A DNA stretch of 64,000 nucleotides, taken from contig CP136067.1 in assembly GCA_032622095.1 (NCBI GenBank), positions 175,680,556-175,744,555 of the forward strand, in the 5' to 3' direction. Made by a program: the position numbers and the translations under genes. Below are positions 34,860-44,469 of this stretch, piece by piece. Under the pieces are notes generated by a model, which was not told the origin of the DNA, ran no database searches, and saw only the letters and a list, made by a program, of their open reading frames with translations. Origin of the DNA: Siphonodentalium dalli. Its lineage: Eukaryota > Mollusca > Scaphopoda > Gadilida > Siphonodentaliidae. Every line of letters starts with the position of its first letter. Positions within the stretch are counted from its first letter, which is position 1.

Positions 34860-35690
34860 CTAAGCCGCTAAATCAGTCAATAAGTTTAACTCATATCTAG
34901 TTAAACTCACCCCATCGAAATATCTTACACAAACGCCGGTTCGCGCGCCCCAAGCCTCCAAATCACTCTGAGTCCGAATTCCTTCGGGGCTAAGGGCGAG
35001 CTTTCTCAAATCCTGGCGTTTTTTAATAGTTAGGGTTTTAGCGGAATAGTTGGTAATATCCACGCAAAATTTCTTCGCCCAAGCCTCTAAATCAGCCTGG
35101 GTATATACGTGGTCCAGGATTGATTTCAAAGTGAGGGCTTTGTTTAGCAAAACCCGTCGTTGGCACTCACTAAGGGTGTTCGCGGTATAGTCCGAAATAT
35201 CTACACCGAACTTATTCCCCCAAACCTCCAAATCCAACTGTAGAGTTACCACGGTCAAAATAGACACTAATATAATAGCCCTATCCCGTAACACAACTCT
35301 AGTTTCATCTCTCAAAGTTGAGAGATCTTTCTTTAACCGGGGTATTACTACATCGAATCGGGAACCCCAACTGTGTAAGTCCACCCAAGTCGATACTTTA
35401 TTGATCACATCCGAAATATTTAGTCTGGAATAAGGAACCACAACCGCTGTCGGTCTACTAAACGACGAAGTCGAAGGGTTATAAGTGGGTGTTCTAAATG
35501 AAGAAGAGTGCTCCGACAACAATCGCCGTTTACCAGAGGTTGTAGTCTTTGGGTCAGATTTCCGTTTAGCGAGGGTCCCAACCACCGGTGTTACGTCCGA
35601 ATTCGAACAACTGGCAATATCAGCACTCGATTCGTTGTTTGTTGATGTAACTACAACGTTATAATCGACCGAACGCGACTCGGTACAAAC
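34860..35690 (-). pseudogene. Truncated copy of the module A repeat-protein gene
   Basis: Carries the basic cluster and all four DLEAW-type repeats but lacks the first ~36 codons, which are cut off at the junction with the LINE at 35,690. The Trp codon equivalent to residue 308 of the full gene (TGG) is TAG here, removing the last six residues. Several other substitutions distinguish it from both arm copies. Without a start region it is unlikely to be expressed as the full protein. Confidence 0.8.
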
Positions 35691-37603
35691 GACCTTGACA
35701 CAGATTTATGTTTCAATGTGTCTATTGATGAAGTAATATGTACTGCAAAATGCCAAGGCAAGGCTCCTGGATTAGACACCTTATGTTATGAACATATAAG
35801 GTATGGTGGAACGCACCTGCAGAGCCAAGTTGCATCATTGATGTCCAAAATTGTTGAACTCAACCATGTCCCAGCACGAGCCAAAATCGGCCTTATGGTA
35901 CCGCTTTTCAAAGGAGGCAATAAATCCAAAAAACAATTCGATAATTACCGTGCTATTACTTTGTTGCCCGTTCTATACAAATTTTTGAGAAAATTATTTT
36001 GAACCGTTTTGAAACCTTTTAAACAGATCTCATCAAAGTACACCCATTGCAGCATGGATTTCAAAAAGGTGTTAGCTGCCTCACGTCGTCCTTCATAATC
36101 CAGGAAAGTATCGCCTTCGCGGCCGAAAATCACAGCCCACTGTTTGCTTGTTTTCTTTTAGATGTTCGTAAAGCATTTGACACAGTTTGGATTCATGCTC
36201 TCCTGCTCAAACTCTATCAACGTGGATTCACCGGTAAAATATGGCATATTATCAGTTCCTTATTAAGTGGAATAAAATGCTCTGTTCAATTCAATGGTTC
36301 GATTTCGCTATATATCGATATACAACAGGGAACACGTCAAGTAGCTATACTCTCCCCTTTATTTTGCATGATCTTCATCGATGAAGTAATGTTCCAACTT
36401 GAAACCAGTCGCCATGGCTTTCGAGTGGGTTCTGCAACCCAAGCCGACGATATGACTCTCTTGTCTCTCACCTCTTCTGGCCTCCAAACTGTGTGTGACC
36501 AATGCCGCTCATACAGTCAAAAATGGAGATTCAAATACAACCAGGATACATGCAAAGTAGTCATTTTTAATGAACCAACTTCCATACAAAAATCCCGAGA
36601 AACAGTTGTATGGATTATAAATGATGAACCCGTGATGGAATCAGATCAGGTCACACACCTTGGAATTCCATTACAAAACATTAACATGGGCAACCATCTA
36701 ACCGATCACATATGCCACAAAATACGCTCTACGTATCTCATTTTAAGTAACGCTGGTATGTATGTCGGTGGCATAACACTACTCAGTTCAAACTCTTTGT
36801 ACAATACTGTAGTTTTACCCAAAGGCCTATACGGGTCTGAATCCCTTTGTGGCATATCTTTGACAAATGAAAACTCGTTGGAAAAAGTTCACAGATTTTG
36901 TTTAAAACAAATTCAAGGAATCCCTTATAGGGTGCGCACATATGTGGTACATGGCTTGCTAGGACTATGCCCTCTATCAGCAGTTATTGACAGGAGAAAT
37001 CTTAGTCTGCTTGGGTGTCTTTGCAGGACGGCACATGAAAAGACATCGAAAACGATTTGCATATTCCGTCTTAAGAGTCACCTTCAACAATCTAATTGTA
37101 ATGCATCGTTTATTTCAGAAATCATTAGAATTTTTGACAACTATAACCTCACACCCTATCTAACGTCGTTCCTAGAAGAAGGATACTTCCCATCCAAGGA
37201 GGCATGGACATCCGTCATAGTAACAAAAATCAAACAATCAAACGAGCAGTCATGGCAGACAAGATTACGCAATGAACGTTCCCTAGTCCAATTCGCAAAT
37301 AATCATAGTTCACTGTCCATTTCACCTCGTTGGCTAGCATGTAGAAGCTATCCTCAACATAAATTTGAATTTCTAGAAATAGCCAAAATCCTGGCCCGGG
37401 CCTTGTCCCCAGAACTCGGGAAGTGTCAGATGTGTCATAAACCATTTGAAAACGAAATCGAACATGCAATCCTCTTATGTCACGCCTTAGCCGAAACAAG
37501 AATCGAAATATGGTTCAACGTCATAGAGGATTTCGGTATACCATGTTTCTCATATATTGAGATCTTGAACCCCATAGATCAGTTGATGATATTTCTTACA
37601 TGA
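35691..37603 (+). pseudogene. LINE-3 reverse transcriptase, left-arm copy, 5'-truncated
   Basis: The coding sequence enters from the junction at 35,691 (no endonuclease). It has the conserved fingers segment (KKQFDNYRAITLLPVLYK) and then a 1-base deletion near 35,985 relative to the right arm. A stop follows (near 36,018) that is shared with the right arm. From 36,047 a 518-codon frame carries motif A (LLDVRKAFDTVW, Asp39), QGTRQVAILSPLF (94-106) and ADDM (133-136, with Gln in place of the usual Tyr/Phe before ADD). A C-terminal CX2C-X9-H-X4-C cluster lies at 460-478. The two stops/frameshifts make it inactive. It is a different family from LINE-1 and LINE-2. Confidence 0.88.
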
Positions 37604-37796
37604 ATCCCGCCACCCATTCGGGACCTTGTAAGTGATGTTAAGCAATTCACATTGTTCCTTGTTCGCAATACATTTAAACTCTGGAACATGTATACGGATC
37701 GGATCCGACTCGAGTCCATCAACTAAATGGATCACCAGTAAAACAGCTCACGAACAGCTCTGCTCGAGACAGAAGACAAGATATACATAAATAAGC

Positions 37797-37965
37797 TATA
37801 TTTAGTCGGAGTGGCATCTAGCTAAACATGATATACTCTATAGCCTAAATAGTTGGAGTGGCATCTAGCTAAACATGATATACTCTATATTTAGTCGGAG
37901 TGGCATCTAGCTAAACATGATATACTCTTTATTTAGTCGGGTGATATCTAGCTAAACATGATATA
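37797..37965. repeat. 42-bp tandem repeat at the LINE-3 3' end, left arm
   Basis: Four copies of a unit reading TTTAGTCGGAGTGGCATCTA then GCTAAACATGATATACTC. It lies just beyond the LINE-3 coding region and may be part of its 3' tail. Mirrored at about 57,163-57,331. Confidence 0.85.
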
Positions 37966-38671
37966 CACTGTAAAATTTAATAACGTTATAACTACGGTAA
38001 TGCACCGTCAACTTAGTTGCCAGTACAATCCCTGTCGAAATAACAGTATACCGTTGATACATTGTACTGTTGAAGTAAACGGTAGGATACTGTTGAAATA
38101 ACAGTATACCGTTGATACATTGTACTGTTGGAATACACGGTAGGATACTTGTAGTAATATAGCTGACTAGAAGATCCAACAAAAATAATTACTTTGATTC
38201 GTTTATTAGTAGAGAAATTAGCGAAAATGTGAAAAGTGATCCGTTATAACTAATACCTATAGAGTGAATGACTGCAGTGCAAACCAATTTTACTAGGTGA
38301 CCTATTTTCGCGGTCGCTATTAAAACATCGCAAGTGGTTAAATAGGGCTTGTTTACACTTTCTTTAGCCCGTTCGGTAGACCGTTAGTGCTATTTAAACG
38401 GCTTGGAACCTGTCCCAAGCTGTTGAAACATATTAAAAAGTAGGCCTACTAAATTATAAAACAAATCTCCCGCGAATGACGGAGACAGACACTGAGACAT
38501 CAATTAATGGCGAATTTACCCGAGATGCATTGCGAATCTCACAAGGGAGGTGATCCTATCCATACCTCGTGTTTGTGCAACGGTACTTGGCCGTCAAAAC
38601 TAGCAACGGTATAATACCGTAGGCAAACCAACGGTATCATATTGTTAAACCAACAGTGACAAAATACAGTG
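37966..38671. mobile_element. 706-bp insertion present only in the left arm
   Basis: Begins CACTGTAAAATTT and ends ACAAAATACAGTG (reverse complement CACTGTATTTTGT), imperfect terminal inverted repeats. Flanks are TATA on the left and TA on the right. The right arm has TATATA at the equivalent site and no insertion. Internally it has repeated CCGTTGATACATTGTACTGT and ACGGTA motifs. Its length accounts exactly for the change in arm offset (95,834 to 95,128). Confidence 0.8.
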
Positions 38672-38947
38672 TACTCTATAACCTAAATAAAGCTACCGCA
38701 GACAACTCCGTCTCGCTCCATTCGACAGATAAACATACTCGCATAATTATCCAGTTTAAGTGTTTTGTGAAAGCACAAATACACGAGGCCTACAGGTGTA
38801 ATGCATATACCTCATTGAATTTGTATGGTGCATATTTTTGTGTATAAAACTATGTGATATGTTTATATCTATTTTGTCACATATATGTTGAAACACTAAT
38901 CTTGTGTATGATGTGTATTGTGTAAACTCTCCGTTTGCGGATGAAAT

Positions 38948-39240
38948 AAATATATATATATAACGGTGTAGGCGCAAAAAAACAATAGCAGTGTAGATTG
39001 GATATTGTGAAGCAACTCGATATTCGTGAGAACGTAATTGGTTAACATTTAATATACTACCGAATCAAATTGTGAAGTATTTCATTGTGATCTTATATAT
39101 ATATATAACGGTGTAGGCGCAAAAAAACAATAGCGGTGTAGATTGGATATTGTGAAGCAACTCGATATTCGTGAGAACGTAATTGGTTAACATTTAATAT
39201 ACTACCGAATCAAATTGTGAAGTATTTCATTGTGATCTTA
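38948..39240. repeat. ~146-bp tandem duplication, left arm
   Basis: Two copies starting ATATATATATAACGGTGTAG and ending TTTCATTGTGATCTTA, almost identical. Mirrored at about 56,594-56,886. Confidence 0.88.
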
Positions 39241-40076
39241 TTTGTCAATATTTTGCACTCTGTTCTTGTCTCGAATAACATGGGGACATTTATTTTTGCG
39301 ATTTAGAAAATAAGACAAGTATATTCATGTTTTACGAGTTGTTAGTCAAATAGGCCAGGATATGTTACTAACTATATGGCATATCGTCGGGTGACTCTTC
39401 CATTAATGATTTCTCGTCTTCTGCGAAGGACTCTTAGATTGCTTGAATGATGAAATGAAACAAGTAAAGTAGAATTTTTCGTCGTGGGTATGTGGACTGC
39501 GCATGCTCATTGTGAATAAAAATTGAATATCAAGCACTGTTTTATTTCAGCTGGCGTATCCATGGTTACTTCCACCTGCGGCGGAATCACAGTCGTGTGT
39601 ACGTAAACATCGTAGATGGAAATTTCGTAGGGTATTAAATCATATTGAGATAGATAGACTATATACCTTACTCGTATTAAAATTTAGTGCAAGATATTTT
39701 TTCTCTCAGTTTTAAATTCACGCACCGATGCGCGAAAAATAGTACCTTTGATCGAAGCTGGTGGGTTTCCATGGTTGCGCTCGACGTTGCTATCTAACAC
39801 GGACATACAATCGTATCATGCCATAAATCACGTTCAAAATGATATAAATTGAATCAAAATCAATAAATGGTGGCGAAATTAATTTGTAGGTGATTATACA
39901 TGAAACTCGAATATATTGAACTTGATATTTACCATTTGAAAGACAATTTAGACATGTTACGGGGTCAATACAAATCACCACAAAAACACAACCTTAACAG
40001 TATAGTCATTTGGATACCAAACAGCGACTGAGATATGTATTTGTGAACTATATCGGAAATATAAAATACTACAACT
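39241..40076. other. No gene; one dispersed repeat block
   Basis: Contains the GAGCATGCGCAGT family block near 39,485-39,640 (see 21,885-22,390). No protein-like frame. The same content is mirrored at about 55,758-56,593. Confidence 0.5.
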
Positions 40077-40365
40077 TCGCCTGTTAACCCTTTACCCAAC
40101 AGAACGGCCCTGTGCCAATGCATTCTCTTATATATGCGAGTCGACCATAGGTCGCCTCGCATATATAAGAGAATGCATTGGCTTAACACATTAAACATTA
40201 TAAAATTGTTAAAGAATGTAAGACAAAATGGTAAAAAGTTTTTTTTTTAGGCCAATGCATTCTCTTATATATGCGAGGCGACCTATGGTCGACTCGCATA
40301 TATAAGAGAATGCATTGGCACAGGGCATAACTGTAACTATCACAATGTGGTCAAGGAGCCGATTC
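40077..40365. mobile_element. Twin-hairpin element, left arm copy
   Basis: Palindromes at 40,114-40,182 and 40,251-40,319, 69 bp each, mutually inverted, with a 68-base spacer that is shorter than in the 7.6-kb copy. Outer parts GTTAACCCTTTACCCAACAG and ATCACAATGTGGTCAAGG match the other copies. Confidence 0.85.
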
Positions 40366-40868
40366 CAATGATATCCATATTTGTATGGTTCTATTGAGAC
40401 AGACCGAAGATATTTTAGGCTGTTGAAGCTTTATTTGGCCGGTTTTGGCCGGTTTGTTGGGTAAAGGACTAAAGGGATACTGTACCCAAATGTTGTTGTT
40501 GGTTTTTTTGGTCTCTGAGTTGTAGAATAAGGTAACCAGGTTTCAATTATTTGAAAGTCTGTTGAGTACGAAGTAATGTTACGGATGCAGATTAGCCGGA
40601 ATGCGAAAATACCAATTGTCGTTGTCGAGTAATTTATGGACAGTTTTCAAGCAAATGTATCAAATAAATGTTATATTATATGCATACTAGTCCCAAATAC
40701 ACATTACGTCATTGTATAGTCACTAGTCAGTGAGTGGCTTGAGTTTAGGCCCCTTATCAACATAATTTTGTACACGATCATGTGTGCCACGCTTTGCCCA
40801 ATCCACTATCCGTGAATTATTTTGATTACGTCTGTACGCAGAAATTCGTAATTTAATTTAGGCCGTGG
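40366..40868. other. No gene seen
   Basis: AT-rich sequence between the twin-hairpin element and the palindrome cluster; nothing recognisable. Confidence 0.4.
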
Positions 40869-41303
40869 CTAAAGAACGGTATACCGCTCTTTAGTACCAA
40901 ACGCTAAAGAGCGGTATACCGCGCTTTAGCTATATGGGCCTGATACGCTAAGTAACGGTATACCGCTCTTTAGCGTTTGGTGCTAAAGAACGGTATACTG
41001 CTCTTTAGTGACAAACGCTAAAGAGCGGTATACCGTGCTTTAGCTATATGAGCCTGATACGCTAATGAACGGTATACATACCACTCTTTAGCGTTTGGTG
41101 CTAAAGAACGGTATACTGCTCTTTAGCCCTCGGTGCTAAAGAGCGGTACAGGTTTGATGAGCGGCACGTGCGTTGCCAAGATATTTTGCGCATTGCGCCA
41201 ACACATAACGTTATAATCCGTACTACTCTTTAGCCCTCATCACTAAAGAGCGGTATACCGTTCTTTATCCCTCAGTACTAAAGAGCGGTATACCGTTCTT
41301 TAG
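40869..41303. repeat. Cluster of ten 26-bp palindromes, left arm
   Basis: Each unit is CTAAAGAGCGGTA joined to its own reverse complement, with G/A and C/T variants. Spacers alternate between CAAACG/CGTTTG-type 9-mers and CTATATGGGCCTGATACG. One unit is split by about 75 bases of unrelated sequence near 41,150-41,215. The whole cluster is bracketed by inverted AATTTAATTTA / TTTAATTTAT sequence, so it may itself be a small mobile element. Mirrored at 54,531-54,965. Confidence 0.88.
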
Positions 41304-41599
41304 CCACTTCGTTTAATTTATGACTCCAGCCATAAATTAAATTTATATCAAATTATTTACTTATCCTATTAACCTGAACATTTTCAGAATACATCTTCGG
41401 CTCAAATTATTTAGTTTTCTATATATAGTATCGATATTAGATCGTTGTTATCACCGGGAATTTATTGAAAATGCGTAGAGTACCCCCTTAACCCGAATAT
41501 GAACAAATCGAATGCTATTTTAAGGATAGATTTGATGAATTATATATGCTATGCTAAGGAAATGGCATGCCATTCCTTGTGACCAAGTAGTGGTTTGTG
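41304..41599. other. No gene; palindrome at 41,558-41,580
   Basis: AT-rich. Includes AAGGAAATGGCATGCCATTC, a near-perfect palindrome of about 22 bases, 20 bases outside the module A terminus. Confidence 0.5.
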
Positions 41600-41700
41600 A
41601 GTAGTATTGTCTACCCTTTCGGGTAGACGGTTTGACTGCCTAAACCCTAAGCGCCTGTTCCTGTGCCATCAGGGGTTACGGGTCACGCCGCGTGGGTGTA
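41600..41700. other. Module A terminus with perfect 8-bp stem-loop, left arm
   Basis: GTCTACCCTTTCGGGTAGAC (41,609-41,628) forms an 8-bp stem with a 4-base loop, nine bases from the point where sequence identity with copy A' begins. Mirrored at 54,206-54,225. A terminal hairpin close to an element end is typical of Helitron-like rolling-circle transposons; no Rep/helicase gene is visible here, so that link is tentative. Confidence 0.65.
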
Positions 41701-41712
41701 TATATCGGTGAA

Positions 41713-42320
41713 GGTTATCACCAGAATAGCGCGTGGCGGGTACGACTAGGTCAAGGACAAACAAAATATTTCCGCAACAAGTGGGCCACGGTTATCACGG
41801 GAATAGCGCGTGATCGGGGGGCAAGTATGTCTAGGTTATATATAACGATTCGGCTCGGGTTATCACCATAATAGCGCATAAACAACGAGCGTATGTCTAA
41901 GTCCCGGGCAACCATTCGGCGAAGGTTATCACGAGAATAGCGCGTGACGTGTACGTCTATGTAAAAAACTAAATAATTCCACAACAAGCGGGCCAAGGTT
42001 ATCACTAGAACAACGCGTGAACATAGGTGTGTATGTCTAAGTTATATATATCTATTCGGCCAAGGTTATCACCATAATAGCGCTTAAACGACGCGCGTAC
42101 GTCTAGGTCCCGGGCAAACAAATCGGCGAAGGTTATCATGAGAATAGCGCGTGATCACGGGTGTATATATCTAGGTCACGGGTAAACGATATATACCGTA
42201 ACAAATCGGCGAAGGTTATCACGACATTAGCGCGTGAACGGGGGGCGTATGCGTCTAAGTTATAGACAAACAACAATTTCCGCAACAACACGGTCAAAGT
42301 GATCACTTGAATATCGCGTG
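41713..42320. repeat. Nine-unit dyad-motif array, left arm
   Basis: GGTTATCACnAnAATAGCGCGTGA recurs at about 41,713, 41,789, 41,857, 41,923, 41,996, 42,063, 42,130, 42,213 and 42,296. Spacing is 66-83 bases, with a weaker unit near 42,371. The core holds inverted half-sites TCACG and CGTGA, nine bases apart. Between units, pairs such as TCGGCGAA and CCGGGCAAACA also recur. The array lies between the repeat-protein gene and the stem-loop end, the position of subterminal protein-binding sites in many DNA transposons and of iterons in replicons. Confidence 0.85.
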
Positions 42321-42508
42321 AGCGTCCCGGGGTAGTAAACAAGGCGGGTATGAGTATATACTTAGGTGAAAGTTATCATATCACTCTACAACCTCTCTAT
42401 ATAAAGAGCGACTATACAACGGAACTAATCATAATATCTCAACTTTGTGTGTGGAAAAAAATATATTACTATATAAGTGAGTAATAATAATATTATTTAT
42501 CCTACCTG

Positions 42509-43450
42509 CTAATCAGAATCCTCTTCCCAAGCCGCTAAATCAGTCAATAAGTTTAACTCATATCTAGTTAAACTCACCCCATCGAAATATCTTACACAAA
42601 CGCCGGTTCGCGCGCCCCAAGCCTCCAAATCACTCTGAGTCCGAATTCTTTCGGGGCTAAGGGCGAGCTTTCGCAAATCCTGGCGTTTTTTAATAGTTAG
42701 GGTTTTAGCGGAATAGTTGGTAATATCCACGCAAAATTTCTTCGCCCAAGCCTCTAAATCAGCCTGGGTATATACGTGGTCCAGGATTGATTTCAAAGTG
42801 AGGGCTTTGTTTAGCAAAACCCGTCGTTGGCACTCACTAAGGGTGTTCGCGGTATAGTCCGAAATATCTACACCGAACTTATTCCCCCAAACCTCCAAAT
42901 CCAACTGTAGAGTTACCACGGTCAAAATAGACACTAATATAATAGCCCTATCCCGTAACACAACTCTAGTTTCATCTCTCAAAGTTGAGAGATCTTTCTT
43001 TAACCGGGGTATTACTACATCGAATCGGGAACCCCAACTGTGTAAGTCCACCCAAGTCGATACTTTATTGATCACATCCGAAATATTTAGTCTGGAATAA
43101 GGAACCACAACCGCTGTCGGTCTACTAAACGACGAAGTCGAAGGGTTATAAGTGGGTGTTCTAAATGAAGAAGAGTGCTCCGACAACAATCGCCGTTTAC
43201 CAGAGGTTGTAGTCTTTGGGTCAGATTTCCGTTTAGCGAGGGTCCCAACCACCGGTGTTACGTCCGAATTCGAACAACCGGCAATATCAGCACTCGATTC
43301 GTTGTTTGTTGATGTAACTACAACGTTATAATCGACCGAACGCGACTCGGTACAAACGTCTGAATGTCCGCTTTCTATATCTAAAGATGCGTTGTCAGAT
43401 CTGTTGCTTTCGTTATCAGACGAACTATCACTCACCACTATTATATCCAT
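42509..43450 (-). CDS. Module A repeat protein, 313 codons, left arm
   Basis: I do not recognise this protein. I start it at the Met at 43,450 rather than the longer frame (43,543), because the latter adds a hydrophobic AT-rich leader and the inner Met begins the acidic-serine region. Layout: IIVVSDSS at 3-10 resembles a SUMO-interaction motif, followed by an Asp/Ser-rich stretch to ~31; a basic pair KRK (73-75) and KRR (85-87) looks like a nuclear-localisation signal; a Ser/Thr linker follows. Then come four tandem repeats with conserved D-L-x-x-W at residues 135, 184, 231 and 274 (periods 49, 47, 43). Each repeat has two or three predicted helices (DLEAWAKKFCVDI … R-x-x-L-x-x-KAL). A nuclear DNA-binding role is inferred, not shown. 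Downstream lies the dyad array. The right-arm copy differs by very few residues (Gly for Arg268). Confidence 0.7.
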   Translation of the reverse strand: MDIIVVSDSSSDNESNRSDNASLDIESGHSDVCTESRSVDYNVVVTSTNNESSADIAGCSNSDVTPVVGTLAKRKSDPKTTTSGKRRLLSEHSSSFRTPTYNPSTSSFSRPTAVVVPYSRLNISDVINKVSTWVDLHSWGSRFDVVIPRLKKDLSTLRDETRVVLRDRAIILVSILTVVTLQLDLEVWGNKFGVDISDYTANTLSECQRRVLLNKALTLKSILDHVYTQADLEAWAKKFCVDITNYSAKTLTIKKRQDLRKLALSPERIRTQSDLEAWGARTGVCVRYFDGVSLTRYELNLLTDLAAWEEDSD

Positions 43451-44091
43451 AAGAAACAAATAAAATTCTATATAACCAAAACCACGAACAAATAATCGCA
43501 GAATGTTTAAACTCCGCGCAACAAAATATATATAACTTATCAAATCACGGAATCGATATTAGAGCAACCTATTATTAAGGGTCAAATACATATATATTAT
43601 AGATAAATAATATATATACTCATAAGCTAATTATACGAGATGATTACATAATGATTATAACAATGGGTATCTATACGGTCACCACACACTTGTGCAAGGT
43701 AATTAAACGAGATCAGAAGCTCAACGCAAATTCAATTATCAAGTATCTATCCCACACAAGGCACCGCCTATAAGAACAGGTGTGTTCAATACACGCGGTA
43801 ATAATATCTTCTCTTGAACCGAAATACCTACCCATTCACACAAACTCCTATGTGCAGTATAGCGCGAATGCACAGGAACGGTGTTATCCAAGCAATAAGG
43901 TTAATAGCCTATAGCACCCTGTTTCTCCACAGATCTGAGGGAAGGTATAATTGGTAGTGTACGTTATACAGTGTGCAAAAAAAAACAAACAACTCAATTA
44001 TAAAATCATTTTACTAACAACCGCCACCTAACTTACACCTAACAAGATTTACTCGTGACTGAACCAGAATTTTATTTTATCTTTAAACAAA
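43451..44091. promoter_or_regulatory. Divergent intergenic region, left arm
   Basis: The 641 bases between the two outward-facing start codons are AT-rich with TATATATTATAGATAAATAA near 43,592 and further TATA-like runs. If both ORFs are real, they probably share a bidirectional promoter here. No specific factor site recognised. Confidence 0.4.
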
Positions 44092-44469
44092 ATGGTGTTT
44101 CAACAACCTACCACACCCGTCGTAGACGATCAAACAATCGCTACTGTGGGTCAATGGATGGGTTCCGAGATATGTTGGTGGGTGCCTTACCCACTTATTC
44201 AGGGAACGGTAGTGAATTTCACTATCAGCTGCCCGGTGTATACTATTATCGTTACACCACCCGACGGAGAGGAACTCCAAGAAAATTGGGATATGGAAGA
44301 TGAAACGCTATGGTGCCAGGTAAATCCTGTCTACTGGGCCATGCGGGAGGAGTATTACGATTTTTTTCCTAATGGTGCCACCTGGATTTTAGGCAACAAC
44401 CAGATGGCTCCACCTATCGATTTAAACCCTATACATTTGATAAACGGATTGCTTCAGTCACACGAATAA
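44092..44469 (+). CDS. Module A Trp-rich protein, 125 codons, left arm
   Basis: Unrecognised small acidic protein with seven Trp (22, 29, 30, 66, 74, 82, 98), two of them adjacent, and a clear Pro-rich turn (TPPDGEE, 55-61). No signal peptide or membrane helix is obvious. The start has good context (AAAATGG). It is identical in both arms, whereas neighbouring non-coding sequence shows differences in homopolymers, a weak sign of constraint or simply recent duplication. It faces away from the repeat-protein gene. An A-rich stretch with AATAAAA-like signals follows the stop. The beta-strand-like alternation suggests a compact domain; function unknown. Confidence 0.6.
   Translation: MVFQQPTTPVVDDQTIATVGQWMGSEICWWVPYPLIQGTVVNFTISCPVYTIIVTPPDGEELQENWDMEDETLWCQVNPVYWAMREEYYDFFPNGATWILGNNQMAPPIDLNPIHLINGLLQSHE

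Larger units (their letters stand above)
33933..35691. mobile_element. Module A, truncated extra copy (A')
   Basis: Direct repeat of 41,600-43,358 with only scattered substitutions. It begins at AGTAGTATTGTC, the same base at which the arm copy begins although the outside sequences differ, so this is a genuine element end. It contains the terminal stem-loop (33,942-33,961), the dyad-motif array (34,046-34,660) and the 3' part of the repeat-protein gene. It breaks off inside that gene at 35,690/35,691, where it joins the LINE-3 polymerase with a 2-3 base shared junction (CGA). Confidence 0.8.

Noticed and set aside
41751-42342. 84- and 68-codon minus frames across the dyad array, containing RDLDI/YNLDA-like repeats
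   Set aside because: I considered whether they extend the D-L-x-x-W protein repeats. They only reflect the array period falling near multiples of three, and no common residues align with the protein repeats.
41590-42400. CRISPR array
   Set aside because: Units are degenerate, spacing is irregular, no cas genes are present, and the DNA is clearly eukaryotic.
44055-44303. 82-codon frame overlapping the Trp-rich ORF
   Set aside because: Shadow of the 125-codon frame; Arg/Tyr-rich translation without structure.
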